From the NCBI GenBank assembly GCA_963971305.1, contig OZ020305.1, forward strand, positions 1,645,001 to 1,709,000: a DNA stretch of 64,000 nt, written 5' to 3'. The stretch is from Arcuatula senhousia. Lineage: Eukaryota > Mollusca > Bivalvia > Mytilida > Mytilidae. Positions 11,100-21,699 of the stretch are shown one piece after another. A program made the translations under genes and the position numbers. The first letter of the stretch is position 1. The number at the start of each line of letters is the position of its first letter. A model generated the notes under the pieces. It saw only the letters and a list, made by a program, of their open reading frames with translations. It had not been told where the DNA came from and did no database searches.

Positions 11100-11440
11100 A
11101 ATAGGGGGAAGGTTGGATCCAAAAAAACTAGTTTAACCCCGCCACATTTTATATGTGCCTGTCCTAAGCCAGGAACCTTTGCCAAAGCCTTTGTTAGTCC
11201 TTGTCATTCTATGTTAACTGTTTTATGTCAAGAATTGGGTCTTTCGTTGATGATTTAGGGATTGGTTTTGATACTTTTGTATTGTATTATAAGTCTTGGG
11301 CCAATGCAAGACGGTAAGCAGTGACCTATGGTCATGTTGAAGACGGTTTGCTGTTTTCCGTTGTGATTTTTTGAATTGCTGTTTATTTATGTTTGCTGTG
11401 TCGCGTACACTTATTCCACATCTCAATATCGTCTATTGAA
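11100..11440 (+). repeat. Mussel dispersed repeat (GTTTAACCCCGCCACA ... ATTCCACATCTC)
   Basis: Contains CTAGTTTAACCCCGCCACAT, TGTGCCTGTCCTAAGCCAGG, a GACCTATGGTCATGTTGAAG-like part and a terminal TACACTTATTCCACATCTCA. The same 3' end recurs at 17545-17570 and 50435-50455. I recognise this family as very abundant in Mytilus sequences, which is part of the organism assignment. The short frames inside are not genes. Confidence 0.65.
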
Positions 11441-11568
11441 CTCGTGATGTTATTTTATGAAAACAAGATGGCTGGATCGATTCGTTTTTCGTTCCATGTG
11501 CATGTACACAACCTGTTTGAGAGACATTAGTAATACTTTGACTTGAGGCTCAGCGAGATAATCTAACT

Positions 11569-12296
11569 CACCGGGTATAAGCGTTACCGCGGGAGAGTCG
11601 CTAAAACGTAGGGGAGAGTCGCTTTGAACGTAGGGGAGAGTCGATATTTGACCTAGATCGGAGCACACCAGGTATGTAAACGATAAAATCATCTATTTTC
11701 ATTGATCAAATGTTGCAAATAAATATTGCACGGAACATTAGAACTATTTAAGAATGTGTACACGCTAAAAGTACCTCCAAGAACCTTCCATTTCATACCA
11801 AACACCTCAAACTTTTCCAGACGGTCAGTGTAAATTTGGTGACATTGCATCTTAAAATCTGATTTTCTCCACAATAAATACATTATATGACAATCGCATG
11901 CACTCGATACATGCACAAGATTGATATCTAGAAGAGATACTTCACCGTTACCCTTTACAAAGTCATAATAAAATTCAATTCGTTTATTTTTCAACAACAA
12001 CGTAAGTGCCGTAGGGGAGAGTCGACTCTATTTGTCTTGAACGTAGGGGAGAGTCGATTTGGATTGTTGTGAACATAGCAGAGAGTTGCATTTTTTGCTT
12101 TAAATCAACAAAAATATCAAAGGATTATGTTACGGTTTTACTGTACGTGTTGTCAGATGTTAAAATACATGCATTATCAATGTTAACAGCATATATGTAG
12201 GTCTAATAGCAAGGGCTCCACCACTTCTAGCCCCTTGCTCAATTTTCGGCACCTAGTCCTTCATGCATTATAACGCCCTCTTTGATCCCTATCCCC
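11569..12296 (+). repeat. Left terminal inverted repeat of the 7.2-kb transposon
   Basis: Pairs with 18021-18768 in inverse orientation. GGGAGAGTCG occurs at about 11590, 11612, 11634, 12014 and 12046, with the first three spaced ~22 bp apart. On the minus strand a 103-codon frame (11689-12000) is open. The same frame in the right arm is recognisably similar but has two stops, so if it was ever coding it is now intact only here. I do not recognise the peptide. Confidence 0.85.
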
Positions 12297-12484
12297 CGAA
12301 GCAGATAGACGGACTTTGATTTATAAGCTTCTCCTACTTTCTTATCTGATTCCGGGCTGAGATTGCGATCTCCCTGTTCACCTCTCAGTTGAGACTTCAT
12401 CTATCTGTGCATCCGTTAGACTTTTTGTTTGTTAATTCGTCTAACAAAGTTTAACCTGTTTTTATTCTATTTTATTTCAGCTTA

Positions 12485-12504
12485 TACATATATGATCATA
12501 TATG
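12485..12504. repeat. Perfect 20-bp palindrome
   Basis: ACATATATGATCATATATGT is its own reverse complement. It is probably a chance AT-rich palindrome, and no function is claimed. Confidence 0.6.
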
Positions 12505-12876
12505 TGACGGCCCTAAGGTGACGGCGAAATGGAATTTGGTAAATTACAATCACTAGTACATGAGGAGCTTAAAAACTTCCCGTCTTCTGTTCCGGTCGGA
12601 TTTCCCAACAGTTGTTTGGTGGTCACTGTATTCTGTATAAGGACTTGATAATGGTGATGTGGATGGTGGACATCATAAAGTGAAAAGGACTATACTTGAT
12701 TGTTGTTATTTGGTGTTCCATTTTAAGTGACTGATTAAACTTCCAAAATATTTGTGTAATTGATGCATAAAAAAATGTTTTATATGTATAACTTCATTTT
12801 TTTTTACTTCTTAAATTCGTAGAATTGAATAGAAATGGCAAACTGAGGACAGTTCAAAACATTTACCTGTGCTTGA

Positions 12877-13340
12877 TTTATACATTGAATGCAATATTTT
12901 TTAGTTTTATTGGTGTGTAAAAGCGTGGACCTAAGCACATTTTTAATGAAGCGCGGTAGTGTCTTTATAAATTAGAATGTAATTATTAATCTATAATTAC
13001 ATTCTAATTTATAACGACTATTTCGATTGGTTAATAATGCACTTTTATTTCTCGATAAAACTCACTAGCACGTGCTACCTAATAACAACGACTTGCGCGG
13101 AGCAATTTTAAAAAAGTTAAACCATGCATTTCGTGCAATTTTCTGTGCAAACATTTCATTTATTTTATCGGAATGTAATTATATACATTGAATGCAATAT
13201 TTCTGATTTTTATTGGTGTGTAAAAGCGTGGACCTTTGCGCACATTTTCAACATGAAGCGCTACCGCGCTTCATTAGAAATGTGCTTAGGTCCTTTTACA
13301 CACCAATAAAACTCAAAAATATTGCATTCAATGTATAAAA
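12877..13340. mobile_element. Foldback element with ~80-bp arms
   Basis: The left arm at 12877-12960 (TACATTGAATGCAATATTTT, TTTTATTGGTGTGTAAAAG, GGACCTAAGCACATTT, AATGAAGCGCGGTAG) is the inverse of the right arm at 13257-13340. A second direct copy of the left-arm sequence lies at 13180-13270. A 50-bp palindrome sits at 12965-13014. No coding capacity beyond short chance frames. It lies inside the 7.2-kb transposon. Confidence 0.8.
12965..13014. repeat. 50-bp palindrome
   Basis: TTATAAATTAGAATGTAATT is followed after a short centre (ATTAATCTAT) by its reverse complement. It would form a ~20-bp stem. It is part of the foldback element around it. Confidence 0.8.
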
Positions 13341-13920
13341 TATAATTCAAATTCTGCTCGAAATCAAAATAATTTGACCATCATTTTGTACTTAACAACT
13401 GTGCAAAGTATTACCAAATATTTTTTTTTCAAACACGTAAAAGATTATCATATGGAAACCTCGAAAGACAGACAGGACAAACTGGCATGATTCACTACAA
13501 AGGTAGGGAATAATGTATGGAGACTTGTTTGTTCATACTATGGTGCATACATGTATAAAATTTTATGATGATCTCATAGTTTTTACTTTGAAAACAATTT
13601 TAACTAGAAGGCCGTAAGTCTGATTTAGGACTGATGGACGGACAAACAGTTTAGGACCCTATATATGAACCTCTCCTTTCGTAGGTGGGGCATACAATTA
13701 CTACATTTACTCATTACTGAACAAGAGGCTAAAAGAAGCCTGAATCGATCACCTGGACTTAAAGGTCTCATTATATGAGCTTTTATCCTAATAAGGGTCC
13801 ATTGAAATGGGACTTTTGAAAAGCTAAATAAGATGAAAGTTAAAGCAGGTTTTGCAATACGTGTGAACCTCTAGGGAAAAAAACATAAAACACGCTTTTC
13901 TTGAACTTAACCCTATATTA

Positions 13921-16888
13921 CACGCCAGACAGTCGGTTAATTGAGGAAAAAGTCTGTTGATTTACCTGTATATGCAGTTAAATGGGAAATGAGTCTGTTG
14001 ATGGAGTCGGTAATAGGTCTGTTGAGAGTAAAATTGAAATTGAATTCACAAATTCTCTTGAAAACGTCTATTTTTTACATGAAATAAGTATCCAATCAAA
14101 AAACAAAAAGTGTAGGACAAAATGATATTTATTTCAGCATAATTTCCAATTATTTCACAGACAGAAAGCCATCACAGTTTGTAACAAAACGAATAGGCGC
14201 AGAGACAGTAGCAGTAGTATTAAGGACTAAAAAACATGTTTTCACCAAAAATCGATTAGTCTCTTAGAAAAAAATCACACATTTGGTACCAAAATGTGCG
14301 GTTAGTTATTAGCTAAATTATTGGTTATTAAAATTTTAACATATAAATATTTTAGATATGGTTAATCGTCCTTTTATTAAAAATTTGACGGTTAAAGTCT
14401 GTTGATCTGTGGTTAATGTCTTTTTTGTCAGTTGATGCGCCAATTAACCAGTATAAAACGGTAATATAATGGTATACTGAGCATTAAGGAGGTGATGAAA
14501 TGATGATACTTCAAACGTTAGATACGTCTAATGTCTTTATAAGGCAAAGAAGTCAAATCGCATTTTCAATTGGGTGTTAAAAAGGAAGAAATGAGTAGAA
14601 TCATCTGAAAATGACACGAAAGTCTGCGATTTGTTTCATTCTCGATTTCACTTTGTGTCCGTATGTCAGTCCGTCACAAAGTTTATGGAAGCAACTGATC
14701 TGTAACTTTTGAGCATAATTTAGAAATAGTTTGCGAGTAGTATACATGTATCCTGTTGACGTGCATACAATAATTTTTTGTCCCGTTTTGTGGAGGTAAT
14801 TTGTACTGAGCAACTTGCTAAAAAAACATCTAATCATCATGTCTTCGTCATATTGTTGTTGTGTCTTCTTTGAAACTGTCCACCATTTTGGTAGTTAAGG
14901 GGAATGTACCTTTTAAATAGTGATATTTATGCCAATGAACCCGCTATTATATATTTTAGATAAAGTTGAATTGGTCATAACGAGCTAATTTACCACATTT
15001 TACCTGTCTTGCTTTTCCACAGGTTTTTACTCTTAAATAAAGTGTAATGCTTACCTATTAATAAATCAGAAAAAAAAATTCCTGCAAAATTTATAACTTC
15101 TATTATCTTTAAAACGATTTAGGGAAGCTAAATTCTTTGTTTCGCCTGCGACTTTAGTCGCTAAAGGCAAGAGAAGTTCTTTCTGTCGTCGGCGACGGTG
15201 TAAATTTATTGTGTGGCTTTTGCGGAAAATTAATTACTAGACAAGTATTATAGCTTGGTATCTGATATTTGGTAAAGTATACAGACAGTCGGGGTAATGG
15301 TCTACGCAACTAACTCCATGCCGTTTGCCATTTTCATGGTTCATTGACTCTGTCAACTTCGATTTTTTTCGGGCCAAAAAACCGGATACCTCTTTGCCAG
15401 GCTTTTGAGAAACTAAATTAAGTGAAAAGTATAGTAGCTAGGCATTTAATATTTATAGACAGTTAGGGATGTTGTCTACGCAACTAATTCCATTTGAAAC
15501 TGACCACATTTTCGTAGTACAGCGGATCTGCAGACTTTTTGGAACCATAAAACTCTTTGTAAGACGTTTGGAAAATGTATCAAGTGAGAAGTTTAATAGC
15601 TATGCATCTGCAATCTGCTATATTGACACTCCCGGGTTATGGTATATGCAACTGAAACCATGTCTTATGTTTCCTGGTTGTGCAAATCAAGATAACTCTT
15701 AGATAATTTATGGGACCAAAAATGATTGAAAATGAAATAAGCGAAAAACATCTAGGTATATGTTATCTGTATTCACATACTTGGGGTTATGGTGTACGCA
15801 ACTGACACCATGTCATGTGACGACGATACTGACCTTACGACTCTGACACCATGTCAAATGACCACGACACCATTGCCAGTTGATGTTTTGTGTGTTTCTT
15901 GTTTGTTCGCTCTTTTGGATGCTTGGCTTCAGAATGCGCCATTGGTGCCTCTTTGCTTTTATATATATATATATAATATAATAGCTAGTTATCCAATATT
16001 TGGAGGCAGACCATTTTAGTCTACACAACTACAACCATGTAATGTGACTTTGACCCCAATTTCATAATTGAATGTCTTTTGTGACATTGTGTATAGGAGT
16101 ACGAAATGACCCTATGACAAACAATGTACTTATCTGAGAGAATGAAATCACACTATGAGCCGATCATGTCTTTCATAAGACCTTCTTAAGAAAAGATAAC
16201 AAACATAAAATTATGTAAAAAATTACGAATTATCGAAATTTATTAAAAACAAGTTGTATTCATATATTCTTTTGATGAATAATCTCCTTTATAATGTTTT
16301 TGACCACACCATATATAGCGAATGCTGACTAATTGATTAATATATTTACTCTCAACAGACCGATCAACAGATTGAGTTTTCATTAACCGACTCATCAACA
16401 GACTGTGTTTGAACTAAAATATGATTTATAGCACAAAAACTTAAAATTGAGCACAATGGTTTTTCATATAAATAAAATAGAACATATCCGATGTAATGCA
16501 TCTGCTGGTGCAACAAGAAAAACGTTATTTTGATATTTATTAGGATTTTGCATGGTTTTGTTTACATTTTTGAATGCTAAAATGTTAATGAAATATATAC
16601 TGAGTAAAACGCCTTTTCATTTTATAGCTTATTAAATTGGTGTTTATACAAACTTTTAACATTTTTAATTAAAGTATTCTTTTTCATTTTGTTAGAAATA
16701 AATGGTTTTGCTAATTGATTTACCATATTAGTGAAAATATGTATTATTTACTAACCTTACGATGTTTTTCTCGATACTTCCATATCAACAGACTCGAATC
16801 GACTCCATCAACAGACTCATTTCCCATTTAACTGCATATACAGGTATATCAACAGACTTTTTCCTCGATTAACCGACTGTCTGGCGTG
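13921..16888. mobile_element. 2,968-bp transposon with ~100-bp TIRs and 5-bp target duplication TATTA
   Basis: The ends are CACGCCAGACAGTCGGTTAA and its reverse complement. TATTA occurs at 13916-13920 and again at 16889-16893. The arms match nearly perfectly for ~87 bp. The 11-mer AGTCTGTTGAT, with small variants, occurs at least four times near the left end and, inverted, at least five times near the right end. This resembles subterminal transposase-binding arrays. The interior contains a ~165-bp tandem block (15141-16075). No transposase frame is visible, so it is non-autonomous. CAC ends and a 5-bp duplication are shared with the 7.2-kb element around it. Confidence 0.88.
15141..16075. repeat. 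Tandem block of a TCGCCTGCGAC-type bivalve element (~150-180 bp units)
   Basis: It starts with TTTCGCCTGCGACTTTAGTC and then has about five diverged units marked by AGCT(A/T)GGCATNTNATATT at ~15258, 15437, 15598, 15752 and 15982, followed by GTNTACGCAACTNA and a CCATGTCATGTGAC-like part. The same unit occurs at 62.8-63.2 kb. The frames of 76-77 aa here are not conserved as proteins. Confidence 0.65.
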
Positions 16889-18020
16889 TATTAGGGGTCA
16901 TCTGACACGATCGAACCAATGCAGACCTTTGCGGAGCTCAATGAGCTGAAGATTGAAGCAAGCGACATGTTTTCTCTATCTGCAATATATTTTATTCTGT
17001 AGGGCAAAAATGTGAAAATCCGCTATTTTTTTCCTTTAAAAAAGCATAACCTTTATAAGAAGTCATTTGGCATCTTTGACCAAAGAGAGACTTTTGTAGA
17101 TCTGATGAGACTGAAGAAGGTAGGTTGCATCAGAATATTTCTATATCTTATACTTTTTTTATTTACAAGCCAAAACAGTAGCTTGACTCTCCGAGTCTAT
17201 TTTTAGCAACGGCGGCCATGTGTTTTCGATGGATCAAAAATCAGAACTAAAATTTTGTGCAGCAGGACACCCAAAGAACCAATCATACCAAGTTTCATTT
17301 AATTCTGTTCAGAAGTTTCATATTTTTTTAAATGTAAACTGACGACGACCGACGCCGACCAATTGATAGTGACAGGTCGCAAGGGGGTCTACATATGACT
17401 ATTTCAGTACTGGATTTGAATTATATGCATTTTATTTAGACCATAGTCCAATTGCAGAACAGCAAACAGCGCCTATTGGCCTCGTTGAAGGCGACTGCCG
17501 GTTGTCCATTGTTTTTTTTATTGTCGCTTGTTATGTGAGCAGAGTCACGTACACTTATTCCACATCTCATTTTTTTCTATCTTGTGGTTCCAGGTGACAT
17601 AAAAAAGTGTTCCTACAATTCTGTCTCAAAACTGAACACTGACGAACGACATTAAATAAATTAATTTATAATTGTATGATTTTAATAAGATTTAAACATT
17701 TTCGGTACAAAGACACTACTCATCAAACATCATAAGTCTTTTTGACGGTAGAATTTTTATTTCATCTTTTCTATGGCTTTGTCGAACTGGTAATCCAACT
17801 GGAAGGTTCAATCGGCTTAGATATACATGTACTTCTTCAACTTCACAGCTTTAATCTACCTAATCAAACGAATTATTTCTGAAAAATATGAAAATCATTA
17901 CCATTAATATTATAATTAAGTCTTGGAAAAAACCATAATGATTTCATATGCTCAAATAAGTTCATAATACAGGTTATAATATTTTTCAAGGTTTTGCAAC
18001 GTACTTATCCGTTTATCTTG

Positions 18021-18768
18021 GGATCAGGATCAATGAGGGCGTTATCTATTGCATGAACGAGTAGGTGATGGAAGTTTTGGCAAGGGTTAGGAAGTGATGG
18101 GAGTCTTTGATATTAGACCTAAACGTGTGCTGTTAACGTTGATAATGTAGGTTCTATAGTATCAACGCGTACAATAAAACATAGCATATTTTTTTCAAGA
18201 TTTTGCACCGTTTGTTGTTATAAATTTTAATTGAAAGCAAATATAGTGCAACTCTCTTCTATGTTCACAACAATCCAAACTGACTCTCCCCTACGTTCAA
18301 GACAAATCGAATCGACTCTCCCCTACGGCACTTACGTTTTTGTTGAAAAAATAACGAATAAAATTTAATTATGACTTTATAAAGGGTAACGGTGAAGTAT
18401 CTCTTCTAGATATCAATCTTGTGCATGTATCGAGTGCATGCGATTGTCATATAATGTATTTATTGTGGAGAAAATAAGATTTTAAGATGCAATGTCACCA
18501 AATTTACACTGACCGTCCGGAAAAGTTCGAGGTGTTTGGTATGAAATGAAAAGTTTTGGGAGGCAATTTTAGCGTGTACACATTCTTAAATAGTTCTAAT
18601 GTTCCGTGCAATATTTATTTGCAACATTTGATCAATGAAAATAGATGATTTTATCGTTTACATACCTGGTGTGCTCCGATCTAGGTCAAATATCGACTCT
18701 CCCCTACGTTCAAAGCGACTCTCCCCTACGTTTTAGCGACTCTCCCGCGGTAACGCTTATACCCGGTG
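18021..18768 (-). repeat. Right terminal inverted repeat of the 7.2-kb transposon
   Basis: Reverse complement of 11569-12296. The outer end carries three CGACTCTCCC motifs and the inner part carries two more. The open frame of the left arm is represented here with two in-frame stop codons and several replacements. The arms are therefore not recent exact copies and the element is old. Confidence 0.85.
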
Positions 18769-18773
18769 TAACT

Positions 18774-19390
18774 ACTAAATATTTCTGTTGTCCGGAATAC
18801 CCTACCCTATGAACAGGCCACGTTGTTTAGCTCAAAGTAATTAAGGGTACAGATGTGTGGCCCAGAAGTTTTATACCCACCCTATTCATATATTGACCTG
18901 TTTAAAAAAGACAACCATTCATATATTTTTTTAATGCATTTGAAATTACACAGAATATACTTAAACTTTACATGTTTTGTAGATTTTTTTATTAAAATCA
19001 AAGTTTGAATGGTAAAAGTTATCGTTAAGGTTACAAGGAGGCAAAATGTGGATGCTCAGTCAGTCTTTTCCTATAGATGTATGACATTTGTACACCTTAT
19101 CATATATACAACATTGAAATTTCCAACCTTTTAAAGTAGACCCTTTTGGGCCGCACATATGTACCTGTTGATAATTGAAGTTAACCCCCCCGTGCTACAG
19201 ACAGTTAAAATTTCTCAAAACTAACATTTTAGCAACGACTCATTGAACGAGGATTATTTTTAGTCCAGATCCACAGAGTCGTAGGGAGCCAAACGTCAAA
19301 AATTATAAAAGGCTTTCAAGACCCTTTTGAGCTTAGCTGGGTGGCCAGTCCTATCAACATTTTGTCAGTTTGCAATGCCAAAAACCAGTA
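18774..19390. other. Intergenic region upstream of C1q gene 2, nothing recognised
   Basis: AT-rich sequence with a homopyrimidine stretch and CCCCCCCG at about 19185. I see no coding exon and no clear repeat. It resumes the host DNA interrupted by the 7.2-kb transposon. Confidence 0.5.
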
Positions 19391-19650
19391 GTAGGTGCAC
19401 CTAATGATACTAAGCAATCGTATGCTTCGAAATTAACTGTAACCTGTTTTTCCAGACGAATGACCACATACAAAAGAATCATTCAATTCCCTTATTGTTT
19501 TATAACTTGAAAGTGCCATAAAAATTGTTCAAATGATGCTTATAACAATGAATGAATACCTTCATCCTTATCTTTCATTCTAGTACGTATTACTATGATG
19601 CTAAATGCATTATGCATGTTTCAGGAGCCTATCTGTGACATATATGTAAC
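19390..19650. repeat. Diverged copies of the 145-bp repeat
   Basis: AGTAGGTGCACCTAATGAT, ACTAAGCAATCGTATGCTTCG and GAATGACCACATACAAAAGAAT match the unit at 453-1000. A second partial unit follows at ~19590-19640. Their presence upstream of both C1q genes is consistent with the tandem duplication. Confidence 0.6.
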
Positions 19651-19663
19651 TAGAGTACCAATG

Positions 19664-19683
19664 GATATGGTTTTAACCATATC
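19664..19683. repeat. Perfect 20-bp palindrome
   Basis: GATATGGTTTTAACCATATC reads identically on both strands. It lies 20 bp before a second, larger hairpin. Confidence 0.65.
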
Positions 19684-19703
19684 CCTTCTTGTATATGTAG
19701 TAG

Positions 19704-19750
19704 AGGGGCTTTTTACTGTAGATAATATCTACAGTAAAAATTAAGCCCCT
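19704..19750. repeat. 47-bp hairpin sequence
   Basis: AGGGGCTT / AAGCCCCT and TTACTGTAGAT / ATCTACAGTAA form a ~20-bp stem with a minimal loop. It may be a small foldback insertion about 200 bp upstream of the C1q gene 2 promoter. An effect on the promoter is not shown. Confidence 0.7.
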
Positions 19751-19882
19751 CCCCTTTGTACCAAGGGGATCACTTTGTAAAAAGATAAAAATGACAAAGT
19801 TTTTAACACCAGTAATTTCTTGCTTGTAAAATATTCTATACAACAGTCACATGTTAAGCTGCATAGCCATACAAAAATAAGT

Positions 19883-19955
19883 ACCAGGTGAGCAAACATG
19901 TTACAAAGCAGTATAAATATTGAGATACGCGGAGTTTCTTCTCATATGACTCTCT
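19883..19955 (+). promoter_or_regulatory. Core promoter of C1q gene 2 (TATA box 19912-19919)
   Basis: TATAAATA at 19912-19919 lies 89 bp before the ATG. It is preceded by CCAGGTGAGCAAA and followed by ATTGAGATACG and CTTCTCATATGACTCTC, in the same order as in gene 1. The transcription start is probably at ~19940-19950. Confidence 0.72.
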
Positions 19956-20000
19956 TATATACCGGACAAAACTTTAAACATATCATCACTGTAAGCCAAA

Positions 20001-21215
20001 ATGGAGTTTGGTTTAAAGTTTTTCGGTTATTCTTGTGTTATTTTGCTCGTTGTCTCGTCATCACTAGCCACGAGTATTGGAGAAGAAGTGGAAAAGTTAG
20101 TACAATGTTCAAAATATGACTTTAGGGAAAAGGTTTTAGATATAATGATGAGAATGAATCTAAAAGTGGAAGCATTCGACACGCTAATGAAGAATTGTGA
20201 AACGGAGTTTAAAACGGGATTGGAAAATATTGAAGCGAAAATGGAACTTTTTATACAAGGGAGGATTAATGATTCTATGAATTCCCTGGTGAAAGACAAA
20301 TTGAAGGACTTACTGGTGAATCGAAACGCTCTGGAAGCAGGTAATATTTTGTATGATCCGTTAGGACATAAGTTACAAAAACAGATGTGTGAGCATCTTA
20401 AACGTTGCCTTGTCCTTTTCAGATGCAGTTATGAAATTTTGGTAAAACTTTGTTGTAAATTTCTTTTCTATTCCAATGCCAAAAAAAAAATGAAATAGGA
20501 TTGATATTTTGAAATGGGAAAATATCCAGCTCAAGGGGTTCCATACATCAATGAAACTACTCTATAAAATATTTCTCCAATGCATTGACTTTTTATAATA
20601 ACAAATCGCTCACAAGGAAAACCATATATAATGTATGTTTGTAAAGATCATGAAAAAAATATAAACAGTTTTCGTATTTAGGCAACCACTTCGCACATGC
20701 AAAAGGAAACAACTCATATAAAAGGTGTCGTATAACAACATATTGTATACAGACACCACTTAATAAAGTACATCTTCACATAGATTTACTGTTTTCTATT
20801 TGCAGATCTTTCTTTTATAAAAAACGATCACCCTGTTGCCTTCTCTGCCAGCCTAACAAAGACAACCAGCGTTAGAGCAAATCATGCTATAAAGTTTGAC
20901 AAGGTGTGGACCAACATACAGAACGGTTACGATCCCAGTACTGGTGTATTCACTGCTCCCGTGGACGGGCTCTACTACCTTATATGTACACTTGTTAGTA
21001 GTGGTGGTTCGTTCTCAGGAGTTCTTTATAAGAACGGTAACAGCCAGTCAGTTGTGTCATATAGTTTAAGATCCCTTGACACAGGAAATCTCCACACCGT
21101 CCTAACATTGAACAAAGGTGACAGGGTAGACATTAGGAGGACTCGTCATAACGGGGACACAGTATACAGCGAATTTGCTGACTATTTCAGTATGTTCACT
21201 GGGTTTAAAATATAG
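20001..21215 (+). CDS. Secreted C1q-domain protein, short stalk (C1q gene 2, two exons)
   Basis: Exons are 20001-20340 and 20806-21215. The 465-bp intron is GT-AG, phase 1 (GAAGCAG|GTAATA, TTTGCAG|ATC), giving 249 aa. An uninterrupted frame runs on through the donor for 165 codons, but the paralogue's identical splice sites and the C1q exon show it is spliced. Residues 1-23 are a signal peptide nearly identical to gene 1, followed by EVEKLVQCS with Cys36. The helical stalk runs ~40-113, about 100 residues shorter than gene 1, with one sequon (NDS) and an extra Cys in MKNCETEF. Residues ~121-249 are a complete C1q domain (AFSASL, YDPSTGVFTAPVDGLYYL, LNKGDRVD, FSMFTGFKI). It is a tandem paralogue of gene 1 and probably a secreted immune lectin. 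The ligand is unknown. Confidence 0.92.
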
Positions 21216-21334
21216 ATATAAGAACAATAAGGAGGAAATGCTTAATAAAATGATAAAACGAAAAGAACAAATATAAAGTCCGTGATATAAGAGAGTGTTA
21301 ATTCTGAACATATATAAACGGGCAAAATGTTCTC

Positions 21335-21371
21335 AATAAAATCTGTTGAAAATTATTATTTTTAAAATAAA
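21335..21371 (+). terminator. Polyadenylation signals of C1q gene 2
   Basis: AATAAA occurs at 21335-21340 (CTCAATAAAATC) and again at 21366-21371, 120-155 bp after the stop codon. Confidence 0.55.
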
Positions 21372-21699
21372 ATATTTATTATATCTACAATATTTATGTG
21401 TGTTATTTGTAGTTCTATCAGTGTACCGTGAATTTGTACTTTTTGTTTTTGTTATGCATTTTAAATGGTGGGCCAATGTTTTTTTTTTAAACTGAATAAA
21501 AGTGTGGACTCTAATGCATATTGCCTAGCAAGCCGTTATGGACACAAAAAGCAAAGGTCTGCTTTAGTACAGTCTGTGGTTGTGTTGTGTACATGAATTG
21601 CGTTAGATGCAATTTTAAGGGTCATCAGGACGGTGTGAACTTTGTTGAAAAAAATCTTAGTATATGTACAGCTTAGACGACATATCATTATGACTTATA

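Larger units (their letters stand above)
13728..17365 (-). mobile_element. AGCTCACC-family element, minus orientation, split by a later insertion
   Basis: Read on the minus strand, the tail (GAGCC... CAAGAGGCT at about 13732) and the body at 16894-17365 match the AGCTCACC/GGTGAGC family seen at 53-60 kb. The body includes the inverse of GTCAGATGACCCC, ATTGCAGATAGAGAAAA, ACATGGCCGCC and GTCGGCGTCGGTCGTC. The two halves, 13732-13920 and 16889-17365, are separated by the 2,968-bp element at 13921-16888. The family is non-coding and widespread in bivalves. Confidence 0.7.
11569..18768. mobile_element. 7.2-kb transposon with ~0.73-kb inverted repeats and 5-bp target duplication
   Basis: The ends are CACCGGGTATAAGCGTTACC and its reverse complement. 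The flanks are TAACT immediately before 11569 and immediately after 18768, a 5-bp target-site duplication. The inverted repeats run 11569-12296 and 18021-18768. They are close matches in the outer ~540 bp and more diverged inward. Subterminal copies of GGGGAGAGTCG occur several times in both arms. No transposase can be found; the interior holds a foldback element and a nested pair of other elements. CAC ends plus a 5-bp duplication recall Transib/RAG-like elements, but the heptamer does not match beyond CAC, so the superfamily is left open. Confidence 0.85.

Noticed and set aside
11569..18768. Polinton/Maverick (long inverted repeats)
   Set aside because: It is too short, has a 5-bp rather than 6-bp duplication, and no polymerase, integrase or capsid-like frames are present.
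20001..20498. Single-exon 165-aa protein instead of a spliced gene
   Set aside because: The last ~52 codons are intronic. Gene 1 has the same donor and acceptor, and splicing gives a full C1q domain.
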